64,000 nucleotides of DNA from Neodontobutis hainanensis (taxonomy: Eukaryota; Chordata; Actinopteri; Gobiiformes; Odontobutidae): NCBI GenBank assembly GCA_024349245.1, contig JALDNG010000492.1, forward strand, positions 142,501-206,500. The letters run 5' to 3'. The notes beneath the pieces are model-generated. The model searched no databases. It was not told the origin of the DNA and saw only the letters and a program-made list of their open reading frames with translations. Made by a program: the position numbers and the translations under genes. Numbering within the stretch: position 1 is the first letter of the stretch; the number at the start of each line of letters is the position of its first letter. Shown one piece after another: positions 44,356 to 54,536 of the stretch.

Positions 44356-44506
44356 ATCTGTTCTTATCAGTTTAATATCTGATACGTCTCCTACCCGGGA
44401 CCATATATTAAATGGATTTTTGTAACAGGGAGATGGAATCAGGGGCTTGCTCCGTCCTCTCCACGCATCGACCTGGTATTGCAGTATCTCCAGGAACGGT
44501 GCACCC
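44356..44506 (+). pseudogene. U2: U2 snRNA 3' segment, unit B
   Basis: It resumes at atctgttcttatcag after Keno 3 and runs to ggtgcaccc. One g is missing in the cccgggacc stretch. Confidence 0.93.
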
Positions 44507-45410
44507 TCCTAACTGTAAACAATAACAATATCGGACTACTGCTCCTACCGCAAAAGGCAATGCTAAAATCAAGCCCAGTTTGCTAGCGGACCAGGGCTCA
44601 ACTTCCAGTTAGCTTGAGCCTAAATGGGGTGGATTCGGCTTCCAGTTTGCTCTAGCCCCCCAGAGCAGGGCTCAGCTTCCAGGTTGCTCTAGCTTAGCGG
44701 AGCTGAGCTTTATTCGTCTTCCAGAGTGGCTGATCTGAGCAAGACTGTAAGCGGGTTTTGTGTCGAACACCAGTCTTTTGCAGGAATTGTCTACTCCATT
44801 TCAAATGGGGTATTTACAGTCAGTAGCTCCAGTTTACTACAACAGTTTAGAACAGTGAGGAAAGTCGGTGTTCTCTGCGCTCAGGAGACCACGTGGTAAG
44901 GTAGCAAGGCTAGAAGCAGTGGAGCAGGGTTTAAGCTGTTCTATCATGGTGTGGACAGGAAGAGAATTTGAGTAGGCGTGAACGCTGAAGGGGGAGTTTG
45001 TGAAGAATGTCCTGGAGGTAAAGAGAATGTCAGATTGATGAGTCTGAAGCTGGAAAAGGTGTGATGTTGAATGTTGTTAGTGCTTAAGCTTCACAAGTAG
45101 GTTGTGGACAAGAGGGGAAAGACAGAGTTGTGGATACTACAGAGGTATTAGGTTGATGAGCCATACAATGAAGATGTGGCAAAGAGTAGTGGAAGCTAGG
45201 CTAAGGGGAGAAGTGAGCATCTGTGAGCAGCAGTACGGTTTCACGCCAAGAAAGCACTACAGATGCAATATTTGCTTTGAGCTATGACGGGGTGCCAAGA
45301 GAGAGGCTGTGGTATTGTGTGAGGAGGTCTGGAGCGGCAGAGAAGTATGTTAGAGTGGTGCTGGATAAGTATGATAGCAGTAGGATTCTTTACTTAGAAC
45401 ACATTAAGTA
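44507..45410. repeat. U2-U5 spacer with RTE scrap, unit C
   Basis: The RTE endonuclease piece starts about 44965 and the reverse transcriptase piece lies at 45102-45408 (frame with YRGIRLMSHTMKMWQRVVEA). Confidence 0.75.
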
Positions 45411-45527
45411 GGCTCCACAGTTAAGCAGAGCATCAAAAAAATTGGGAAAATCTCTTGCTGTCCCTCTCCACGGAAATCTTTAGTAAAAGGCGAAAGATTT
45501 ATACGGTCTGAAGAGAAACAAGAGCGA
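45411..45527 (-). ncRNA. U5: U5 snRNA, unit C (good copy)
   Basis: U5 of about 117 nt on the - strand. It has loop 1 cgccttttact, flanking stem aaatctttcg/aaagattt, an Sm site (caatttttttg) and a 3' hairpin gctctgcttaactgtggagc. No damage in the invariant parts, so it is probably a functional gene. Confidence 0.95.
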
Positions 45528-45887
45528 AGGGCTGAGAAGCCAGAGTGCCCAAGCACCAGTAGCCCCACGCAGTCCTGTCACGGGGTCAAGTGGAAAACTC
45601 TAATTTGCATGATACACTTGAAGCCAGTTCTCATTAAGCAATTTGCAGATTGTTTTCCAAAATGTGGTCTGGGACACTCAGTGGGATTTGGACAAAATAT
45701 GCGCATGTTTCTCTTTGTCACTTTAGTGTCCAAAGGACCAAACAGATTAATTGTCAAAATGTAGGGCCATGAGATTCCCATGACAGTTTCGCTGGTCTAT
45801 GAGGACAGATTTATTTAGAACAAATGACCACGCAATTGGTATAGCTTTAAAAAGATCAAAGATCATTTACATTCAACAAACTAATAA
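45528..45887. promoter_or_regulatory. U5 upstream and U4 downstream spacer, unit C
   Basis: The octamer-type atttgcat at 45603-45610 lies 76 bp upstream of U5, closer than the classical distal element at about -220. A tcacggggtcaagtgg stretch at about -52 to -67 lies where the proximal element is expected. Function is inferred. Confidence 0.6.
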
Positions 45888-46030
45888 GCCTCCAACAGAG
45901 ACTATAAAAAATTGCCATAGTGGACTGTATTTCAAGTCATCCAGGCGGGGTATTGGGTAAAGTTTTCAACTAGCAATAATCGCGCCTCGGATAATCCTCA
46001 TGGGCTACAATACTGCCACTGCGCAAACCT
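45888..46030 (-). ncRNA. U4: U4 snRNA, unit C
   Basis: U4 on the - strand. The 5' domain, kink-turn, aaaactttacccaataccccg, and 3' parts are present. A small change near the 3' end (ttttttatagtctc) is shared with unit F. Confidence 0.94.
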
Positions 46031-46683
46031 GCCTGACATAATTTGTGAAAACGGGGTGGCCTGGAGTTTGTCCATTACTGCATCAGGGTAGTTGCAGTAG
46101 AGGGGTGGAGCCAGACTGTAAACAGGTCTTTGTATTGAACACCAGTCTTTTTTTTAGAAATTGTTTACTCCATTTTTAATCACGTATTTGCTGTTAGTAA
46201 CCCCAGTTTACTACAACAGTTTAGAACAGTGATGAAAGTCGACATTCTGCTTGAACAGGCGACCAGGTGGTAAGCTAGCAAGGCTAGAAGCAGTGGAGCG
46301 GGGTTTAAACTGTTCATCACACATCATGGTTCGGCAGTGAGAGCAGTGTGCAGGTGGAGGAAAGTCTAAAAAGGAGGACAGAAGAGGAATAAAAGTTAGT
46401 TGCACCAAGACAAAATACGTGTGTGTGTGTGTGTGTGTCTGAGAGAGTGAGAGTGTCTGAGAGAGTGAGAGAGTGAGAGAGAGAGAGTGAGAGAGAGAGA
46501 TCCAGGTGAAACAGTAAGGTTACAGGGTCCAGGCTGCTCTAGCTTAGTGGAGTTGAGCTGTATTCGACACATTTTGCCTGATCTGAGCGGGCTCAGCCCC
46601 GCCCAAAGATCACCCCATCGGAGCCCCGTGGCCTTACTCGGCATGCACGAGAAAACCTCTGTTTCCTCTTAGATTAGCAACTC
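46031..46683. promoter_or_regulatory. U4-U1 divergent spacer, unit C
   Basis: The microsatellite lies at about 46419-46500. The stretch ttcgacacattttgcc lacks the ggctt of other units. Confidence 0.65.
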
Positions 46684-46848
46684 ATACTTACCTGGCAGGG
46701 GCGATACCATGATCATGAAGGTGGTTCACCCATGGCGAGGCTTGTCCATTGCACTTCAGGACGGGCTGACCCGTGCGAATTCCCCAAATGTGGGAATCTC
46801 GACTGCATAATTTATGGTAGTGGGTGACTGCGTTCGCGCTCTCCCCTG
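46684..46848 (+). ncRNA. U1: U1 snRNA, unit C
   Basis: A full-length U1 of 165 nt. One change in the last stem (gggtgactgcg against gggggactgcg) is the only clear difference from units B and D. Confidence 0.95.
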
Positions 46849-47051
46849 ATCAATTGTGTAAAGCAATGTTTGAGATTAAATGATAGCCTAGAAGATTTAC
46901 ACTGCAGCAGCGCAGAGAACCTGTCACACAGCTTGGCATTAGTTGCAGACTGCAGCCCCAGTTGTCCGAAATACCTCGTCAAGGTCGTCTGAACCGCTCA
47001 TGTGGGTCACAGCAGAGGGAACCACACTGGCTCTTATAGGTTTTCTCGAGC

Positions 47052-47240
47052 ATCACTTCTCGGCCTTTTGGCTAAGATCAAGTGTAGTATCTGTTCTTAT
47101 CAGTTTAATATCTGATACGTCTCCTACCCGGGGACCATATATTAAATGGATTTTTGTAACAGGGAGATGGAATCAGGGGCTTGCTCCGTCCTCTCCACGC
47201 ATCGACCTGGTATTGCAGTATCTCCAGGAACGGTGCACCC
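47052..47240 (+). ncRNA. U2: U2 snRNA, unit C (uninterrupted)
   Basis: A complete U2 of about 189 nt with branch-site region gtgtagtatctg, the gataacgtctcc-type stem IIa region, Sm-type gatttttgt and terminal cggtgcaccc. The fourth base is A (atcact) instead of the usual G (atcgct). It has no Keno insertion, showing the empty target site. Confidence 0.96.
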
Positions 47241-48144
47241 TCCTAACTGTAAACAATAACAATATCGGACTACTGCTCCTACCGCAAAAGGCAATGCTAA
47301 AATCAAGCCCAGTTTGCTAGCGGACCAGGGCTCAACTTCCAGTTAGCTTGAGCCTAAATGGGGTGGATTCGGCTTCCAGTTTGCTCTAGCCCCCCAGAGC
47401 AGGGCTCAGCTTCCAGGTTGCTCTAGCTTAGCGGAGCTGAGCTTTATTCGTCTTCCAGAGTGGCTGATCTGAGCAAGACTGTAAGCGGGTTTTTGTGTCG
47501 AACACCAGTCTTTTGCAGGAATTGTCTACTCCATCTCAAATGGGGTATTTACAGTCAGTAGCTCCAGTTTACTACAACAGTTTAGAACAGTGAGGAAAGT
47601 CGGTGTTCTCTGCGCTCAGGAGACCACGTAGTAAGGTAGCAAGGCTAGAAGCAGTGGAGCAGGGTTTAAGCTGTTCTATCATGGTGTGGACAGGAAGAGA
47701 ATTTGAGTAGGCGTGAACGCTGAAGGGGGAGTTTGTGAAGAATGTCCTGGAGGTAAAGAGAATGTCAGATTGATGAGTCTGAAGCTGGAAAAGGTGTGAT
47801 GTTGAATGTTGTTAGTGCTTAAGCTTCACAAGTAGGTTGTGGACAAGAGGAAAGACAGAGTTGTGGATACTACAGAGGTATTAGGTTGATGAGCCATACA
47901 ATGAAGATGTGGCAAAGAGTAGTGGAAGCTAGGCTAAGGGGAGAAGTGAGCATCTGTGAGCAGCAGTACGGTTTCACGCCAAGAAAGCACTACAGATGCA
48001 ATATTTGCTTTGAGCTATGACGGGGTGCCAAGAGAGAGGCTGTGGTATTGTGTGAGGAGGTCTGGAGCGGCAGAGAAGTATGTTAGAGTGGTGCCGGATA
48101 AGTATGATAGCAGTAGGATTGTTTTACTTAGAACACATTAAGTA
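47241..48144. repeat. U2-U5 spacer with RTE scrap, unit D
   Basis: The RTE scrap spans about 47705-48142. Two g are missing at gacaagagg|aaag compared with units B, C, E and F. Confidence 0.75.
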
Positions 48145-48259
48145 GGCTCCACAGTTAAGCAGAGCATCAAAAAAATTGGGAAAATCTCTTGCTGTCCCTC
48201 TCACGGAAATCTTTAGTAAAAGGCGAAAGATTTATACGGTCTGAAGAGAAACAAGAGCA
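48145..48259 (-). ncRNA. U5: U5 snRNA, unit D
   Basis: U5 with loop 1 cgccttttact and Sm site intact. One base is missing in the 3' side of the stem after loop 1 (ccgtgagagg against ccgtggagagg). Confidence 0.94.
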
Positions 48260-48620
48260 AAGGGCTGAGAAGCCAGAGTGCCCAAGCACCAGTAGCCCCA
48301 CGCAGTCCTGTCACGGGGTCAAGTGGAAAACTCTAATTTGCATGATACACTTGAAGCCAGTTCTCATTAAGCAATTTGCAGATTGTTTTCCAAAATGTGG
48401 TCTGGGACACTCAGTGGGATTTGGACAAAATATGCGCATGTTTCTCTTTGTCACTTTAGTGTCCAAAGGACCAAACAGATTAATTGTCAAAATGTAGGGC
48501 CATGAGATTCCCATGACAGTTTCGCTGGTCTATGAGGACAGATTTATTTAGAACAAATGACCACGCAATTGGTATAGCTTTAAAAAGATCAAAGATCATT
48601 TACATTCAACAAACTAATAA
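48260..48620. promoter_or_regulatory. U5 upstream and U4 downstream spacer, unit D
   Basis: Octamer-type atttgcat at 48336-48343. Confidence 0.6.
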
Positions 48621-48763
48621 GCCTCCAACAGAGACTATCAAAAATTGCCATAGTGGACTGTATTTCAAGTCATCCAGGCGGGGTATTGGGTAAAGTTTTC
48701 AACTAGCAATAATCGCGCCTCGGATAATCCTCATGGGCTACAATACTGCCACTGCGCAAACCT
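48621..48763 (-). ncRNA. U4: U4 snRNA, unit D (good copy)
   Basis: U4 with all conserved blocks: aggtttgcgcagtggcagt at the 5' end, gattatccgaggcgcg, the ttgaaaactttaccc block, and gcaatttttgatagtctctg. Confidence 0.95.
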
Positions 48764-49412
48764 GCCTGACATAATTTGTGAAAACGGGGTGGCCTGGAGT
48801 TTGTCCATTACTGCATCAGGGTAGTTGCAGTAGAGGGGTGGAGCCAGACTGTAAACAGGTCTTTGTATTGAACACCAGTCTTTTTTTTAGAAATTGTTTA
48901 CTCCATTTTTAATCACGTATTTGCTGTTAGTAACCCCAGTTTACTACAACAGTTTAGAACAGTGATGAAAGTCGACATTCTGCTTGAACAGGCGACCAGG
49001 TGGTAAGCTAGCAAGGCTAGAAGCAGTGGAGCGGGGTTTAAACTGTTCATCACACATCATGGTTCGGCAGTGAGAGCAGTGTGCAGGTGGAGGAAAGTCT
49101 AAAAAGGAGGACAGAAGAGGAATAAAAGTTAGTTGCACCAAGACAAAATACGTGTGTGTGTGTGTGTGTGTCTGAGAGAGTGAGAGTGTCTGAGAGAGTG
49201 AGAGAGAGAGAGTGAGAGAGAGAGATCCAGGTGAAACAGTAAGGTTACAGGGTCCAGGCTGCTCTAGCTTAGTGGAGTTGAGCTGTATTCGGCTTACATT
49301 TTGCCTGATCTGAGCGGGGCTCAGCCCCCGCCCAAAGATCACCCCATCGGAGCCCCGTGGCCTTACTCGGCATGCACGAGAAAACCTCTGTTTCCTCTTA
49401 GATTAGCAACTC
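48764..49412. promoter_or_regulatory. U4-U1 divergent spacer, unit D
   Basis: The microsatellite lies at about 49151-49225. Upstream of U1 the cagcccccgcccaaagatcacccc stretch (about -90 to -60) is nearly invariant between units and may hold the proximal promoter element. Confidence 0.65.
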
Positions 49413-49577
49413 ATACTTACCTGGCAGGGGCGATACCATGATCATGAAGGTGGTTCACCCATGGCGAGGCTTGTCCATTGCACTTCAGGACGGGCTGACC
49501 CGTGCGAATTCCCCAAATGTGGGAATCTCGACTGCATAATTTATGGTAGTGGGGGACTGCGTTCGCGCTCTCCCCTG
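49413..49577 (+). ncRNA. U1: U1 snRNA, unit D (good copy)
   Basis: Full-length and without visible damage: atacttacctggcagggg, aatttatgg, gggggactgcgttcgcgctctcccctg. Downstream, gtttgagattaaatgatag resembles the snRNA 3' box. U2 follows 203 bp later. Confidence 0.97.
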
Positions 49578-49780
49578 ATCAATTGTGTAAAGCAATGTTT
49601 GAGATTAAATGATAGCCTAGAAGATTTACACTGCAGCAGCGCAGAGAACCTGTCACACAGCTTGGCATTAGTTGCAGACTGCAGCCCCAGTTGTCCGAAA
49701 TACCTCGTCAAGGTCGTCTGAACCGCTCATGTGGGTCACAGCAGAGGGAACCACACTGGCTCTTATAGGTTTTCTCGAGC

Positions 49781-49968
49781 ATCGCTTCTCGGCCTTTTGG
49801 CTAAGATCAAGTGTAGTATCTGTTCTTATCAGTTTAATATCTGATACGTCTCCTATCCGGGACCATATATTAAATGGATTTTTGTAACAGGGAGATGGAA
49901 TCAGGGGCTTGCTCCGTCCTCTCCACGCATCGACCTGGTATTGCAGTATCTCCAGGAACGGTGCACCC
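49781..49968 (+). ncRNA. U2: U2 snRNA, unit D (best copy)
   Basis: A complete U2 with the canonical 5' end atcgcttctcggcctttt, branch-site region and Sm-type site. One difference in the stem IIb region (cctatccgggacc) is seen. This is the only U2 here with both a canonical start and no insertion. Confidence 0.97.
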
Positions 49969-50873
49969 TCCTAACTGTAAACAATAACAATATCGGACTA
50001 CTGCTCCTACCGCAAAAGGCAATGCTAAAATCAAGCCCAGTTTGCTAGCGGACCAGGGCTCAACTTCCAGTTAGCTTGAGCCTAAATGGGGTGGATTCGG
50101 CTTCCAGTTTGCTCTAGCCCCCCAGAGCAGGGCTCAGCTTCCAGGTTGCTCTAGCTTAGCGGAGCTGAGCTTTATTCGTCTTCCAGAGTGGCTGATCTGA
50201 GCAAGACTGTAAGCGGGTTTTTGTGTCGAACACCAGTCTTTTGCAGGAATTGTCTACTCCATCTCAAATGGGGTATTTACAGTCAGTAGCTCCAGTTTAC
50301 TACAACAGTTTAGAACAGTGAGGAAAGTCGGTGTTCTCTGCGCTCAGGAGACCACGTGGTAAGGTAGCAAGGCTAGAAGCAGTGGAGCAGGGTTTAAGCT
50401 GTTCTATCATGGTGTGGACAGGAAGAGAATTTGAGTAGGCGTGAACGCTGAAGGGGGAGTTTGTGAAGAATGTCCTGGAGGTAAAGAGAATGTCAGATTG
50501 ATGAGTCTGAAGCTGGAAAAGGTGTGATGTTGAATGTTGTTAGTGCTTAAGCTTCACAAGTAGGTTGTGGACAAGAGGGGAAAGACAGAGTTGTGGATAC
50601 TACAGAGGTATTAGGTTGATGAGCCATACAATGAAGATGTGGCAAAGAGTAGTGGAAGCTAGGCTAAGGGGAGAAGTGAGCATCTGTGAGCAGCAGTACG
50701 GTTTCACGCCAAGAAAGCACTACAGATGCAATATTTGCTTTGAGCTATGACGGGTGCCAAGAGAGAGGCTGTGGTATTGTGTGAGGAGGTCTGGAGCGGC
50801 AGAGAAGTATGTTAGAGTGGTGCCGGATAAGTATGATAGCAGTAGGATTGTTTTACTTAGAACACATTAAGTA
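49969..50873. repeat. U2-U5 spacer with RTE scrap, unit E
   Basis: The RTE scrap spans about 50425-50871; its reverse transcriptase frame is open at 50565-50750. Confidence 0.75.
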
Positions 50874-50990
50874 GGCTCCACAGTTAAGCAGAGCATCAAA
50901 AAAATTGGGAAAATCTCTTGCTGTCCCTCTCCACGGAAATCTTTAGTAAAAGGCGAAAGATTTATACGGTCTGAAGAGAAACAAGAGCGA
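50874..50990 (-). ncRNA. U5: U5 snRNA, unit E (good copy)
   Basis: Identical in its invariant parts to unit C: loop 1 cgccttttact, Sm site and 3' hairpin intact. Confidence 0.95.
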
Positions 50991-51348
50991 AGGGCTGAGA
51001 AGCCAGAGTGCCCAAGCACCAGTAGCCCCACGCAGTCCTGTCACGGGTCAAGTGGAAAACTCTAATTTGCATGATAGACTTGAAGCCAGTTCTCATTAAG
51101 CAATTTGCAGATTGTTTTCCAAAATGTGGTCTGGGACACACAGTGGGATTTGGACAAAATATGCGCATGTTTCTCTTTGTCACTTTAGTGTCCAAAGGAC
51201 CAAACAGATTAATTGTCAAAATGTAGGGCCATGAGATTCCCATGACAGTTTCGCTGGTCTATGAGGACAGATTTATTTAGAACAAATGACCACGCAATTG
51301 GTATAGCTTTAAAAGATCAAAGATCATTTACATTCAACAAACTAATAA
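50991..51348. promoter_or_regulatory. U5 upstream and U4 downstream spacer, unit E
   Basis: Octamer-type atttgcat at 51065-51072. Confidence 0.6.
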
Positions 51349-51491
51349 GCCTCCAACAGAGACTATCAAAAATTGCCATAGTGGACTGTATTTCAAGTCA
51401 TCCAGGCGGGGTATTGGGTAAAGTTTTCAACTAGCAATAATCGCGCCTCGGATAATCCTCATGGGCTACAATACTGCCACTGCGCAAAGCT
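51349..51491 (-). ncRNA. U4: U4 snRNA, unit E
   Basis: All conserved blocks are present, with the canonical agctttgcgcagtgg 5' end that units B-D lack (they read aggtttg). Confidence 0.95.
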
Positions 51492-52133
51492 GCCTGACAT
51501 AATTTGTGAAAACGGGTGGCCTGAGTTTGTACATTACTGCATCAGGGTAGTTGCAGTAGAGGGTGGAGCCAGACTGTAAACAGGTCTTTGTATTGAACAC
51601 CAGTCTTTTTTAGAAATTGTTTACTCCATTTTTAATCACGTATTTGCTGTTAGTAACCCCAGTTTACTACAACAGTTTAGAACAGTGATGAAAGTCGACA
51701 TTCTGCTTGAACAGGCGACCAGGTGGTAAGCTAGCAAGGCTAGAAGCAGTGGAGAGGGGTTTAAACTGTTCATCACACATCATGGTTCGGCAGTGAGAGC
51801 AGTGTGCAGGTGGAGGAAAGTCTAAAAGGAGGACAGAGGAGGAATAAAAGTTAGTTGCACCAAGACAAAATACGTGTGTGTGTCTGAGAGAGTGAGAGTG
51901 TCTGAGAGAGTGAGAGAGTGAGAGAGAGAGAGTGAGAGAGAGAGAGAGAGATCCAGGTGAAACAGTAAGGTTACAGGGTCCAGGCTGCTCTAGCTTAGTG
52001 GAGTTGAGCTGTATTCGCTTACATTTTGCCTGATCTGAGCGGGCTCAGCCCCGCCCAAAGATCACCCCATCGGAGCCCCGTGGCCTTACTCGGCATGCAC
52101 GAAAACCTCTGTTTCCTCTTAGATTAGCAACTC
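51492..52133. promoter_or_regulatory. U4-U1 divergent spacer, unit E
   Basis: The GT run is much shorter here (gtgtgtgtgt near 51873) and the GA part longer (to about 51950). Several small changes appear (ctgagtttgtaca, gaggaggaata), an early sign of edge decay. Confidence 0.6.
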
Positions 52134-52292
52134 ATACTTACCTGGCAAGGGCGAGACCATTATCATGAAGGTGGTTCACCCATGGCGAGGCTTGTCCATT
52201 GCACTTCAGGACGGGCTGACCCGTGCGAATTCCCCAAATGTGGGAATCTCGACTGCATAATTTATGGTAGTGGGGACTGCGCGCTCTCCCTG
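52134..52292 (+). pseudogene. U1: U1 snRNA, unit E (damaged)
   Basis: The 5' end atacttacctggca is intact, but stem-loop I has changed (aagggcgagaccattatc against ggggcgataccatgatc) and the last stem-loop is shortened (gactgcgcgctctccctg). Probably non-functional. Confidence 0.88.
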
Positions 52293-52492
52293 ATCAATTG
52301 TGTAAAGCAATGTTTGAGATTAAATGATAGCCTAGAAGATTTACACTGCAGCAGCGCAGAGAACCTGTCACACAGCTTGGCATTAGTTGCAGACTGCAGC
52401 CCCAGTTGTCGAAATACCTCGTCAAGGTCGTCTGAACCGCTCATGTGGGTCACAGCAGAGGAACCACACTGGCTCTTATAGGTTTTCTTTAG

Positions 52493-52661
52493 GCTAAGAT
52501 CAAGTGTAGTATCTGTTCTTATCAGTTTAATATCTGATACGTCTTCTACCCGGGACCATATATTAAATGGATTTTTGTAACAGGAGAGATGGAATCAGGG
52601 CTTGCTCCGTCCTCTCCACGCATCGCCCTGGTATTGCAGTATCTCCAGGAACGGTGCACCC
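52493..52661 (+). pseudogene. U2: U2 snRNA, unit E (5' end deleted)
   Basis: The text passes from the promoter-side ggttttct straight to ggctaagatcaagtg, so about 20 nt at the 5' end are lost. The rest reaches cggtgcaccc with an extra ga (acaggagagatgg) and a cgccctgg change. It still has the gtagtatctgttc target, without a Keno insertion. Confidence 0.9.
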
Positions 52662-53566
52662 TCCTAACTGTAAACAATAACAATATCGGACCTCTGCTCC
52701 TACCGCAAAAGGCAATGCTAAAATCAAGCCCAGTTTGCTAGCGGACCAGGGCTCAACTTCCAGTTAGCTTGAGCCTAAATGGGGTGGATTCGGCTTCCAG
52801 TTTGCTCTAGCCCCCCAGAGCAGGGCTCAGCTTCCAGGTTGCTCTAGCTTAGCGGAGCTGAGCTTTATTCGTCTTCCAGAGTGGCTGATCTGAGCAAGAC
52901 TGTAAGCGGGTTTTGTGTCGAACACCAGTCTTTTGCAGGAATTGTCTACTCCATCTCAAATGGGGTATTTACAGTCAGTAGCTCCAGTTTACTACAACAG
53001 TTTAGAACAGTGAGGAAAGTCGGTGTTCTCTGCGCTCAGGAGACCACGTGGTAAGGTAGCAAGGCTAGAAGCAGTGGAGCAGGGTTTAAGCTGTTCTATC
53101 ATGGTGTGGACAGGAAGAGAATTTGAGTAGGCGTGAACGCTGAAGGGGGAGTTTGTGAAGAATGTCCTGGAGGTAAAGAGAATGTCAGATTGATGAGTCT
53201 GAAGCTGGAAAAGGTGTGATGTTGAATGTTGTTAGTGCTTAAGCTTCACAAGTAGGTTGTGGACAAGAGGGGAAAGACAGAGTTGTGGATACTACAGAGG
53301 TATTAGGTTGATGAGCCATACAATGAAGATGTGGCAAAGAGTAGTGGAAGCTAGGCTAAGGGGAGAAGTGAGCATCTGTGAGCAGCAGTACGGTTTCACG
53401 CCAAGAAAGCACTACAGATGCAATATTTGCTTTGAGCTATGACGGGGTGCCAAGAGAGAGGCTGTGGTATTGTGTGAGGAGGTCTGGAGCGGCAGAGAAG
53501 TATGTTAGAGTGGTGCCGGATAAGTATGATAGCAGTAGGAATGTTTTACTTAGAACACATTAAGTA
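52662..53566. repeat. U2-U5 spacer with RTE scrap, unit F
   Basis: The RTE scrap spans about 53120-53564 with the same internal deletion as in other units. Confidence 0.75.
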
Positions 53567-53680
53567 GGCTCCACAGTTAAGCAGAGCATCAAAAAATTGG
53601 GAAAATCTCTTGCTGTCCCTCTCCACGGAAATCTGTAGTAAAATGCGAAAGATTTATACGATCTGAAGAGAAACAAAAAG
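53567..53680 (-). pseudogene. U5: U5 snRNA, unit F (damaged)
   Basis: The 5' end is altered (gagcgaa lost), and loop 1 reads cgcattttact with the following stem changed (acagattt). The octamer-type site upstream is mutated to attggcat (about 53754). An edge copy, probably dead. Confidence 0.88.
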
Positions 53681-54038
53681 GGCTGAGAAGCCAGAGTGCC
53701 CAAGCACCAGTAGCCCCACGCAGTCCTGTCACGGGGTCAAGTGGCAAACTCTAATTGGCATGATACACTTGAAGCCAGTTCTCATTAAGCAATTTGCAGA
53801 TTGTTTTCCAAAATGTGGTCTGGGACACTCAGTGGGATTTGGACAAAATATGCACATGTTTCTCTTTGTCACTTTAGTGTCCAAAGGACCAAACAGATTA
53901 ATTGTCAAAATGTAGGACCATGAGATTCCCATGACAGTTTTGCTGGTCTATGAGGACAGATTTATTTAGAACAAATGACCACGCAATTGGTATAGCTTTA
54001 AAAAGATCAAAGATCATTTACATTCAACAAACTAATAA
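53681..54038. promoter_or_regulatory. U5 upstream and U4 downstream spacer, unit F
   Basis: Recognisable throughout, with more single-base changes than in inner units (taggaccatgag, cagttttgctgg). Confidence 0.55.
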
Positions 54039-54181
54039 GCCTCCAACAGAGACTATAAAAAATTGCCATAGTGGACTGTATTTCAAGTCATCCAGGCGGG
54101 GTATTGGGTAAAGTTTTCAACTAGCAATAATCGCGCCTCGGATAATCCTCATGGGCTACAATACTGCCACTGTGCAAAGCT
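54039..54181 (-). pseudogene. U4: U4 snRNA, unit F (edge copy)
   Basis: U4 with a changed 5' stretch (agctttgcacag) and the 3' ttttttatagtctc variant. The kink-turn is intact. The upstream U4-U1 spacer is cut at 54536, so its promoter context is shortened at most on the far side. Confidence 0.88.
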
Positions 54182-54536
54182 GCCTGTCATAATTTGTGAA
54201 AACAGGGTGGCCTGGAGTTTGTCCATTACTGCATCAGGGTAGTTGCAGTAGAGGGGTGGAGCCAGACTGTAAACAGGTCTTTGTATTGAACACCAGTCTT
54301 TTTTTTAGAAATTGTTTACTCCATTTTTAATCAAGTACTTGCTGTTAGTAACCCCAGTTTACTACAACAGTTTAGAACAGTGATGAAAGTCGACATTCTG
54401 CTTGAACAGGCAACCAGGTGGTAAGCTAGCAAGGCTAGAAGCAGTGGAGCGGGGTTTAAACTGTTCATCACACATCATGGTTAGGCAGTGAGAGCAGTGT
54501 GCAGGTGGAGGAAAGTCTAAAAGGAGGACAGAAGAG
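54182..54536. promoter_or_regulatory. Truncated U4-U1 spacer, array end
   Basis: This follows other units as far as ggaggacagaagag and then stops; the expected aataaaagttagttgcacc is replaced by unrelated sequence. It carries several private changes (tcaagtacttgctg, gttaggcagtg). Confidence 0.8.

Larger units (their letters stand above)
8711..54536. repeat. Tandem snRNA array, U5(-) U4(-) U1(+) U2(+), 2.72-kb unit
   Basis: The unit order along + is: U2 (+), spacer with an RTE scrap, U5 (-), spacer, U4 (-), spacer with GT/GA microsatellite, U1 (+), about 200 bp, next U2 (+). U1 starts lie at 12826, 20999, 41163, 46684, 49413 and 52134. The clean intervals are 2729 and 2721 bp, and the longer ones equal one unit plus the Keno insertion. 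The array begins inside a U5-U4 spacer at about 8711 and stops inside a U4-U1 spacer at about 54536. Seven U4, six U5, six U1 and six U2 loci are present. U4 and U1 are divergent and U2 and U5 convergent. Confidence 0.95.

Noticed and set aside
8711..54536. U6 snRNA or 5S rRNA genes in the array
   Set aside because: I looked for the U6 start and central region and for 5S text on both strands and found neither.
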